Source: Desulfobacteraceae bacterium | GTDB lineage: Bacteria; Desulfobacterota; Desulfobacteria; Desulfobacterales; Desulfosalsimonadaceae | Direction: 5' to 3' | DNA length: 59,830 nucleotides | Assembly (NCBI GenBank): GCA_011390465.1 | Contig: JAABSH010000018.1 | Coordinates: 1 to 59,830, forward strand | Shown here: piece after piece, positions 53,730 through 59,830 of the stretch | How the letters are laid out: each line of letters opens with the position of its first letter | Position numbering within the stretch: the stretch's first letter is position 1 | Position numbers and translations under genes: made by a program | Notes under the pieces: model-generated | Database searches by the model: none | What the model was told of the DNA's origin: nothing | Seen by the model: the letters and a program-made list of their open reading frames with translations, nothing else

Positions 53730-54122
53730 ATGGATATCGTTATAGATACGTCCGCATTAATTGCGGTGATTGTCGGTGAACCTGAACGCAAACGGATTAT
53801 CAAGGCGACGGCAGGAAATACATTGATCGGCCCCGGTTCGATTCCCTTGGAAATTTGCAATGCATTCTCAACAATGTTCAAACAAAAAAGATTAACGCTT
53901 GAAGAAGCCAAAAAGGGATTCTCAATCTTTGAAAGCATTCCTCTCCGGTATATCGAATCGAACTTTATGATGACCCTAAAATTATCAAAAGAGTCAAATA
54001 ATTATGCTTACGATGCCTGTTTCTTAGATTGTGCTATCCGGTATAAGGCGCCGTTATTAACATTGGACCGGAATTTAAAATTATCCGCCCAGAACTTAAA
54101 CATCGAAACCCTGGAGATTTAA
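53730..54122 (+). CDS. vapC: PIN-domain toxin (VapC-like)
   Basis: A 130-residue PIN-domain ribonuclease: MDIVIDTSALIAVIVGE at the N-terminus with the first Asp, a conserved Glu in IPLEICNAF, Asp in YAYDACFLDCA, and LLTLDRNL at the end. PIN toxins cut RNA using a magnesium site formed by these acids. The ATG at 53730 follows GGAGGGG. The antitoxin gene starts two bases after the stop; the toxin-first order is less common for this class. Confidence 0.9.
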   Translation: MDIVIDTSALIAVIVGEPERKRIIKATAGNTLIGPGSIPLEICNAFSTMFKQKRLTLEEAKKGFSIFESIPLRYIESNFMMTLKLSKESNNYAYDACFLDCAIRYKAPLLTLDRNLKLSAQNLNIETLEI

Positions 54123-54124
54123 AA

Positions 54125-54343
54125 ATGCAGGTTTATACATATTCAGAAGCCCGGCAAAAACTTGCTATGGTCCTTGAACAGGCAGAAAATACCGGCAAGG
54201 TTTTAATTCGAAGAAAAGATGGGCGAACGTTCTCCCTTGTTCCCGAAAAAATAGCGTCTTCTCCTTTAGATGTTCCGACCATTAAAGCGAAAGTCACCAC
54301 TCAAGAAATTGTCGACATTGTCAGAAAAGGCAGAGAAAGATAA
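54125..54343 (+). CDS. Phd/YefM-type antitoxin
   Basis: A 72-residue protein with the Phd-like opening MQVYTYSEARQKLAMVLEQAENTGKVLIRRKDGRTFSLVP, which folds as the DNA-binding half, and a short charged C-terminal tail that would wrap the toxin. It immediately follows the PIN toxin gene and should neutralise it and repress the promoter at 53675-53702. Confidence 0.85.
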   Translation: MQVYTYSEARQKLAMVLEQAENTGKVLIRRKDGRTFSLVPEKIASSPLDVPTIKAKVTTQEIVDIVRKGRER

Positions 54344-54848
54344 CCCTGGCTACTCATAAAGACAAAAAGAACAAAGTAAATCTGGTCAGTTACGGGATTT
54401 TTCCGACACATCCCAACGCCAACCAGAAAGTAAGCTCTCATAAAGCCAGCACTGAAAAAATTTCAGTCTCTGCTCGATACTTTCTCCGTCTCTCCGGTAA
54501 GTAAACAGGGAAGCAATCAGAATTCATAGCGAGGAGTCACCGACCATAGACATCAACGATCTGTTTGAAGGAGTCATGTGAAGTATCAACCAGTTTACCT
54601 TTGATTCTGCCGAGCGGCGGCTACAGGAAAAAATGCAGGGAACTGGACGAGGTCCGGAGAATGGGGGTAAGAATGCGGAGAATTTCGAGGCGAAAGAGAA
54701 CCGGGGTGTGACCAACTTCTTGAAATGGGAGTGATCGGGGCGATAACGCCGACACCTTTAAAGTGACTTAAGTATTTGACATTACGCATAAAAATAAAAC
54801 CCGCGCAGTAACCGGAGACGGTTAGTGGACGGGGCTGTCTTTTCTAAA
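54344..54848. other. Non-coding stretch next to the attachment site
   Basis: No gene with start signals or family features was found on either strand in these 505 bases. A small perfect hairpin, TAACCG/CGGTTA with a GAGA loop, lies at 54809-54824. The region appears to be the chromosomal flank downstream of the original ssrA gene, possibly decayed. Confidence 0.4.
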
Positions 54849-54875
54849 TGGTGGAGGCGGCGGGAGTCGAACCCG
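54849..54875 (-). other. ssrA 3'-end fragment, attachment half-site
   Basis: Read on the minus strand this 27-base stretch is a T-arm (CGGGTTCGACTCCCG) followed by GCCTCCACCA, the 3' end of tmRNA. The rest of tmRNA is not present: further sequence diverges and the integrase gene follows. A 3' fragment next to an integrase is what site-specific integration into ssrA leaves behind. Confidence 0.75.
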
Positions 54876-54956
54876 AGGCTATCCCTTTTAAGTTATTGAA
54901 AAAATATGTTAATAATAAATTCATTTTACCCATTACAGAACGAATACGGAACGAGT

Positions 54957-56024
54957 TCAAGTTTTGGCTTTATTCAAATCAATTACCTTGTGTCTTTTTT
55001 CAAGGGCATCACGCATCAAGGCCGGGTTTCGCCGGGCATATCGCCGGGTCATTTCGGTTTTGGTATGGCCTAAAATATCCCGCACAAGTTCAAGTTCTTC
55101 CCCCTGATCAAGCAATTGACACCCAAGAGAATGGCGTAAGGCGTTTTGCAATTTGATTGAGATCCCTGCTTTTTTGCAAGCGGCCCGCCAGATGGTATTC
55201 AGATTTTTATTTGTGTATGGCTTCCCGTCTTTCCGCACAAAAACAAAGGGGCTTAAATGCTTCGGCATTAATTCAAGAATCTGCTTTGCGTGCGTCGTCA
55301 ATGGCTCCTTTCTGATTTTTCCGGTCTTTGTTGTTTCCTTCAGCGTGTTGTCTGAAAAAGATCGCCGGATAATTACCAGGTCACCAGTGATGCAGTCCCT
55401 TTGCAATGCCCGGACTTCCTGAGTCCGCAGACCATATTCCATGCCGAATTCAAAAACAGGCCGGTGCACTTCCGGAATAAACGACAATATAAAATTTTGT
55501 TGCTCTATGGTTAAATATTCAATTTCCGGGAGTTCAAAGCCGAGTTTTGGAAAAGGCGGCATTGCCTTAATATCCTCCGACTGATAGGCCCACCGCAGCA
55601 TTGACTTTAAGGCACCCATGACATTGTATTTCCCCTTGGGTGATAAAGCCAGATCATTGTATAACTTTGACAAATGCTTAAACCGGATATGCCGGATATC
55701 CATGGCCCCGATTTTTGGGTTGATATGGTTTTTAAAATAACCCTGATAATCCCGGGCCGTTTTTGCGGAAACACTAATGCCGGAAAGCCACTCTTTAGAA
55801 TACACGGCAACGGTCAACGGGGATTCCGGCTTCCAGTATTTGGGGTTGAAGTCGCCCCGGTCAACTTCTGTTTGGATAACCCCCAAAAGTTTGATGGCTT
55901 GCCGCTCATCATAAAATTTTTCCCCGGTGTTTGGGTTCTGCCAAATTTTATGGTGCTTGCCGTCCCAATAAACCGCAATATAATGCCGGCGTGATTTCTT
56001 GTCATACTGAATTGAACCACCCAT
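54957..56024 (-). CDS. int: Tyrosine recombinase (phage-type integrase)
   Basis: A 355-residue integrase with an AP2-like/SAM-like N-terminal part (SAKTARDYQGYFKNHINPKIG) and catalytic motifs in order: Arg in YGLRTQEVRAL, HxxR as LRHSLGCQLL, LGHTKTEMTRRYAR with the nucleophilic Tyr. The start MGGSIQYDKKSRRHY at 56024 has GAGGGG nine bases upstream; an earlier ATG at 56063 lacks a site. Its gene ends about 80 bases from the ssrA fragment, so it is the enzyme expected to integrate the element extending to the right. Confidence 0.93.
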   Translation of the reverse strand: MGGSIQYDKKSRRHYIAVYWDGKHHKIWQNPNTGEKFYDERQAIKLLGVIQTEVDRGDFNPKYWKPESPLTVAVYSKEWLSGISVSAKTARDYQGYFKNHINPKIGAMDIRHIRFKHLSKLYNDLALSPKGKYNVMGALKSMLRWAYQSEDIKAMPPFPKLGFELPEIEYLTIEQQNFILSFIPEVHRPVFEFGMEYGLRTQEVRALQRDCITGDLVIIRRSFSDNTLKETTKTGKIRKEPLTTHAKQILELMPKHLSPFVFVRKDGKPYTNKNLNTIWRAACKKAGISIKLQNALRHSLGCQLLDQGEELELVRDILGHTKTEMTRRYARRNPALMRDALEKRHKVIDLNKAKT

Positions 56025-56099
56025 AAAGCCCACCCCTCGATTGTTTTTATCGTTGGAGGGCATTATATTTTTAAAATTGCGAATTGTCAATTTTGGGGC

Positions 56100-56783
56100 C
56101 TATACATAAACCGGTTTGCCGGTGAGCTGTTCAATTTCCGCTTTAAACCGTACCGGGTCCGCGTTGTCCCGGGATAAATGCAGCAGGTGGATATCCCGCA
56201 CCCGGTTTAAATCATTTGCCTTTAAAAATGCTTTTACGTTGGCCAGGGAAAAATGCGACTGGATCACCCGTTTTTTGTGCGGGGCCGGCAGGTCATTTTC
56301 CATTAAAATATCCAGGGCATAATTGCACTCAATCATGATGTGGGTGAGGCCCGGGAAGGTGTACCGGCAAAAATAGGAATCTGTCAGAAACAGCAGTTTT
56401 TCATTTCCGGATTTCATTAAAAAGCCCACCGGGTCCGCGGCATCGTGCTCGGTTTCAAAGGGCAAAACAGACCAGGCGCCCACAGAAAAAGGGGACCGGG
56501 CCTGAATGATCTTCACCCGGTGATGATCAATTTCAAGGGCCGCGGCAGTTCCGGCGGTCATGTAGCAGTCCACCCCGGCGGACAAAACATCATGAATTGC
56601 TTTGCAGTGGTCTTTGTGCTCGTGGCTGATCAGGCAGCCGGCCAGGCTGGAAATCCTGAAACCGGTTGCCCGCTGAATCCGCTTGAATGAGATCCCGCAT
56701 TCCACCAGCAGGGGGCAATGCCCATCCGAAATATGATAGGCATTGCCACTTGAACCGGAGGCAATTTGATTGATTTCAATCAT
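56100..56783 (-). CDS. Metallo-beta-lactamase-fold hydrolase, phage type
   Basis: This 227-residue MBL-fold protein begins INQIASGSSGNAYHI, has the metal motif SHEHKDH at about residues 53-59, and further metal ligands in LTDSYF and QSHFS. It resembles YycJ/WalJ-like phosphodiesterases carried by phages beside RecT. The reaction is probably nucleic-acid or phosphodiester hydrolysis; substrate unknown. It follows recT by 23 bases that contain a short tandem repeat (TTAATATCCCG-like, 56788-56812). Confidence 0.88.
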   Translation of the reverse strand: MIEINQIASGSSGNAYHISDGHCPLLVECGISFKRIQRATGFRISSLAGCLISHEHKDHCKAIHDVLSAGVDCYMTAGTAAALEIDHHRVKIIQARSPFSVGAWSVLPFETEHDAADPVGFLMKSGNEKLLFLTDSYFCRYTFPGLTHIMIECNYALDILMENDLPAPHKKRVIQSHFSLANVKAFLKANDLNRVRDIHLLHLSRDNADPVRFKAEIEQLTGKPVYV

Positions 56784-56806
56784 TTTAATATCCCGTTAAT
56801 ATCCCG

Positions 56807-57619
56807 TTAATAACCCGGGGCGTCGGCTTCTGCCTGTTCCGCTTCAATGGCGGCTGCTTTTTCCGCGTCCGACATCGGGGTAAAGTCCAGGGCCTGGGCG
56901 TTGGCGTTTTTGTCGATTTCGTGTTGAACATTTCCGGCAAAGTCTTCTGCCGGGTCAGACGCAAACGCCTGGGCAAGGTCAATACTCATAATCCCGTATT
57001 TTCCCAACAGGGCCTTGAGAACGGTCTTGATGGCCATGGCGTCAAAGTCGGTTTTCCACGGGGAGTGGCTGGAATTGAAAGACATTGAAAAGCGCTGGGC
57101 ATGTTCCGTGATCTGGTCCACGGTCCAGAAAATGGATTTTCGGAACCCGGCCACGGTTTCGATAAATGCAAAATACCCTATGACAGTTTTTCCGGCAGGC
57201 TCACCTAACACCAGCTCGCCGGTCAATTTATTGTAGGATGTGATTTCCCCTTCAAAAATTTTATCCGCATTGATAAATCTATATTGCCCGGTTCGCATGG
57301 CCAGTTGCAGCAAGCCCTTATAGCCAATCTGGAACTGGGGGATTTGCTGACCGGATTTATTTTTAAACGGGATGATGTACGCAAACCCTAAACTTTTGTT
57401 GATGGGAAGTTTCAGCGTTGCAGCCTTCAGGGCCTCCATGACCACGGCCCGGGGCTCGCACTTTTGCAGATACTGATCTGTTGAAAATAAATCAATCAAA
57501 CTGGAAACAAACAGCGGGGCATTATCCGCCAGGCAGTTTTTAAACTGCTCCTGAACCGTGGGGCTGGACATGATTTCTTTTAACCGGTTTACATTTGATG
57601 CAGCAGGGGCGTTATTCAT
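56807..57619 (-). CDS. recT: RecT single-strand annealing protein
   Basis: A 270-residue RecT-family annealing protein with typical blocks: EPRAVVMEALKAATLKLPINKSLGFAYIIPF, FQIGYKGLLQLAMRTGQY, FDAMAIKTVLKALLGKYG and a C-terminal Glu/Ala-rich tail. RecT pairs complementary strands during phage recombination, usually with a 5'-3' exonuclease; none is obvious in this window. The ATG at 57619 follows GGAAAGG; the open frame runs 18 codons further upstream without support. Confidence 0.95.
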   Translation of the reverse strand: MNNAPAASNVNRLKEIMSSPTVQEQFKNCLADNAPLFVSSLIDLFSTDQYLQKCEPRAVVMEALKAATLKLPINKSLGFAYIIPFKNKSGQQIPQFQIGYKGLLQLAMRTGQYRFINADKIFEGEITSYNKLTGELVLGEPAGKTVIGYFAFIETVAGFRKSIFWTVDQITEHAQRFSMSFNSSHSPWKTDFDAMAIKTVLKALLGKYGIMSIDLAQAFASDPAEDFAGNVQHEIDKNANAQALDFTPMSDAEKAAAIEAEQAEADAPGY

Positions 57620-57669
57620 TTTATTAACCTTTCCCGCGTGTTTTTTTGGATGCGCGGCCCCCGGAAAGA

Positions 57670-59622
57670 TCAAGCCGCTTTTGTTTTTTCTGCTTCTTCA
57701 ATATTTACAGTCAATTTTTTATGACCGGCGGAAACATACAATTTGATCAGCTGGGCCTGAACCGGGATAAATTCCGTGACAGCCTCGGCGTTGTCAATCC
57801 AGATGGGCGCGGAAAAATCACAGGCCCTGGAAAGGGTGTTGATGATATCCAGGCCAACATTGATTTTAGCGGCATTGTTTAGGCTGGAATAGGGCACCCC
57901 ACCCACCATAACTTCACAGCATTCTTCCAGGCCGCCATTGATCAGGGGCTTGAAAAGTTTAAAGCTTGCCAGTTCAAATTGAGAATTGATCAGGCTTTCG
58001 ACCAGGGCCACCTTGGATCTGACAAATTCTTCACAGAGAAAAAGTTCGTTTTCCAGATTTTCAAATTCTTTGGCCAGGGCTTTTTCCTGGGCTTCGAGTT
58101 CTTTTATCCGGGCCTCGGCAGCAGCCCGGCTATTGATCAGGGCCAAATTATTCCGGGCGGTCTCAGACAAAACTACAATTTCATCCAGTTCTTTTTGAGC
58201 GGCTGCGACCTGAGCGGCATTACCGGCTTTTAAGTCTTCCAACTGTTTTTTGATCTTTTCAATTTCCGGGTTTGGCGGTACCGGAATCGGGCCTTTTTTC
58301 TGCAGGGCGGCTTGTTCGGCTTTTAATTTTGTAAGATGATCTTCAACAGCCACCAGGCGCGTGGATTTTTCATCATAAGAATCTTGAAGATCAATCACAC
58401 CCTTTTTAAGGGCTTCCATATTTTTAGTGGAGTACTTACCGGCCTCCACATTATCCGCCAGGCGCCGGGCCTTGTCCTGGTTAAATTTTGCCAGGGCTTT
58501 TTCCCGGGCAGCAGCCACCTGATCAGGCGGCAGGGCCTGGCCGCAAGTGGGACACACAGAATCAACAGAGATTTCCAATTTTTCCGCGTTGATTTCCCGC
58601 CATTCTTCCCGCAGCACCTGCAGGGCCTGTTCGGATTTTTTGATGGTAGCCAGGCAGGTATCCATGGACGTATCCAGGGAACTCAATTTCGCCCTGATTT
58701 CCATCTTTTCAATTACCAGGGGGGCGATTTCCCGGGCCAGGGCATCAAGGGCGGCGTTGAATTCTTGCCGGGGCTGGGCGTTGCGCCCTATGTCTTCAGC
58801 TTCAACTTCCCGGAGCCGGCGTGTTAATTCTGCCACCTGCCCGCCATTTTCCAGGCGGGAGATTTCCGCGACTTTGTTTTTGCAAACTTCTGCCAGCTCA
58901 TTGACCTTGGCTTCGAGCGCGGCCTTGTCCATACCGGAAACATCCGGCAGGCTTCTTGAAAGCTCGTCAATCCGGACGGGGATTTTTTCCAGTTCTTTGT
59001 TGATAAGCACCGAGCGGCGGGAAATGATTTTATTATGATCTTCAATGGAGCGGTCCGCCAGAATCCGCGGAAGGTCCGCCAGGGCAGGATTGGACTTGAC
59101 AACGTCTTCATCAGCCACGGCCCCGAAAAGAGAAAACAACAAATCCCGCCGCTTTTGCCAGTGCAGCACATCCGGAAAATACCGGGGATCTGAAAGAAGG
59201 CGGAACAAATCCGCCGGGCACAACGCATCCACCGCAGCTTGAAACTCAGATTTCTTGACGGGCACCCGGTCAATAAAATGATCTGTCACATGGCCTTCGA
59301 AAACCCGGGAAGCATGACCTCGCTTTTTTGTCCATTTCTCCCGGAAAATTTTTCTAAGCGTGATTTCTTTTCCCGCCAGAAGTGTAGCAGACACGGAATG
59401 TTCCAAATTGTGGCGGGGTTCGCCGTCCGGCCCCAGGGACTTGATTTCAAAGTCCGACCGCCCCAGAGAATCCTTGCCAAACAAAAGCCAGGAGAAAGCG
59501 TCGAAAATTGTACTTTTGCCGGCAGCATTGTCACCGAAAATATCAGCGGAAGCCCCGGACGGAACAAAGCTGAAATTTTTAACCCCTTTGAAATTTACAA
59601 GACTCAATCGAATAAGTTGCAT
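57670..59622 (-). CDS. SMC/SbcC-like ATPase with zinc hook, phage-type
   Basis: A 650-residue protein. The N-terminal part has Walker A FGDNAAGKSTIFDAFSW, typical of Rad50/SbcC/RecN proteins. Coiled-coil arms meet at a zinc-hook-like CPTCG near residue 358, and the C-terminal half carries GGVPYSSLNNAAKINVGLDI and the Walker B-like APIWIDNAEAV. Such proteins are frequent in phages beside recT and are thought to help recombination or DNA processing. The start has a textbook AGGAGG upstream (TAGGAGGTTTTATC then ATG). Confidence 0.9.
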   Translation of the reverse strand: MQLIRLSLVNFKGVKNFSFVPSGASADIFGDNAAGKSTIFDAFSWLLFGKDSLGRSDFEIKSLGPDGEPRHNLEHSVSATLLAGKEITLRKIFREKWTKKRGHASRVFEGHVTDHFIDRVPVKKSEFQAAVDALCPADLFRLLSDPRYFPDVLHWQKRRDLLFSLFGAVADEDVVKSNPALADLPRILADRSIEDHNKIISRRSVLINKELEKIPVRIDELSRSLPDVSGMDKAALEAKVNELAEVCKNKVAEISRLENGGQVAELTRRLREVEAEDIGRNAQPRQEFNAALDALAREIAPLVIEKMEIRAKLSSLDTSMDTCLATIKKSEQALQVLREEWREINAEKLEISVDSVCPTCGQALPPDQVAAAREKALAKFNQDKARRLADNVEAGKYSTKNMEALKKGVIDLQDSYDEKSTRLVAVEDHLTKLKAEQAALQKKGPIPVPPNPEIEKIKKQLEDLKAGNAAQVAAAQKELDEIVVLSETARNNLALINSRAAAEARIKELEAQEKALAKEFENLENELFLCEEFVRSKVALVESLINSQFELASFKLFKPLINGGLEECCEVMVGGVPYSSLNNAAKINVGLDIINTLSRACDFSAPIWIDNAEAVTEFIPVQAQLIKLYVSAGHKKLTVNIEEAEKTKAA

Positions 59623-59640
59623 GATAAAACCTCCTATGGT

Positions 59641-59665
59641 GGCCGGGGCCCGGAAGGCCCCGGCC
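59641..59665. repeat. Perfect 10-bp GC hairpin between phage genes
   Basis: GGCCGGGGCC and GGCCCCGGCC flank the loop CGGAA. There is no T-run, and it sits about 18 bases before the start codon of the SMC-like gene, just ahead of its AGGAGG. It could act as an attenuator or RNA-processing stem. Confidence 0.7.
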
Positions 59666-59675
59666 GGAAAGCCAG

Positions 59676-59810
59676 TTAATATTTTCGAATCGTGAACACT
59701 TCGCCAGACAAGCCCCAATTAAGTTGAAGGACCCGGACCTTTGCAGCCGCCTCCGCAAATGATGAAGCGGAAGAAATCTGACCGTAAAAACTGCTAAAAA
59801 TTAAGAACAT
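59676..59810 (-). CDS. Small phage protein, unknown
   Basis: A 44-codon ORF begins MFLIFSSFYGQISSASSF and ends GEVFTIRKY. AAAGGAGG lies 8 bases before its ATG, as strong as the site of the next gene, so it is likely translated. Nothing else identifies it. Confidence 0.55.
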   Translation of the reverse strand: MFLIFSSFYGQISSASSFAEAAAKVRVLQLNWGLSGEVFTIRKY

Positions 59811-59830
59811 AGCAAAACCTCCTTTGCCGG

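Overview
The window looks like a chromosome segment of a Gram-negative anaerobe of the Desulfobacterota (delta-proteobacterial, possibly Desulfobacteraceae-like). The clues are moderate GC, lipoproteins, a TonB receptor, a tungstate/molybdate WtpABC operon with ResB/CcsA cytochrome c assembly proteins, ExeA/GspB secretion proteins, and defence genes beside mobile elements. This placement is inference from gene content, not from a marker gene.

Layout. 1-8.6 kb is housekeeping: the end of a ModF/PhrA-like ABC ATPase, an M16 zinc protease lipoprotein, a Pit phosphate transporter with its DUF47 partner, a small zinc-ribbon membrane protein and a PpiD-type periplasmic folding factor. At 8.9 kb is tRNA-Ala(GGC), followed by a higBA toxin-antitoxin pair. 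10.3-20.6 kb is an envelope/protein-quality region: SppA-like protease, two tandem paralogues of unknown function, then on the minus strand a GrpE / lidless Hsp70 / transmembrane J-like-DUF1566 set, and a LemA plus M48 protease pair. ArfB and an ExeA-GspB pair follow. 24.2-32.1 kb is one minus-strand run: TonB receptor, CcsA-like, ResB-like, a molybdopterin-domain-like periplasmic protein, and WtpA-WtpB-WtpC. Together these could carry an oxyanion (tungstate or molybdate) from the outer membrane to the cytoplasm.

32.7-53.3 kb is a defence island: a TOTE-type primase-helicase-PLD protein whose N-terminus is out of frame, then a BREX type 1 locus (HTH protein, brxA, brxB, brxC, AlbA_2/ATPase regulator, pglX, a second AlbA_2/wHTH regulator, pglZ, brxL). 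The most unusual feature of the window is pglX: the methyltransferase reading frame holds a complete REP-associated tyrosine transposase (RAYT) domain, flanked by its REP hairpins, plus further in-frame REP insertions, and stays open over 1428 codons. The same REP family lies between brxB and brxC, and a second REP family lies just before pglX.

After BREX come a small possibly frameshifted gene, a PIN/Phd-type toxin-antitoxin pair, and a 27-bp copy of an ssrA (tmRNA) 3' end. That copy appears to be the attachment site of an integrated phage-like element running off the right edge (integrase, MBL-fold protein, RecT, SMC/SbcC-like ATPase, and a short ORF). No CRISPR array or rRNA was seen. All assignments come from reading the sequence; no database search was run.
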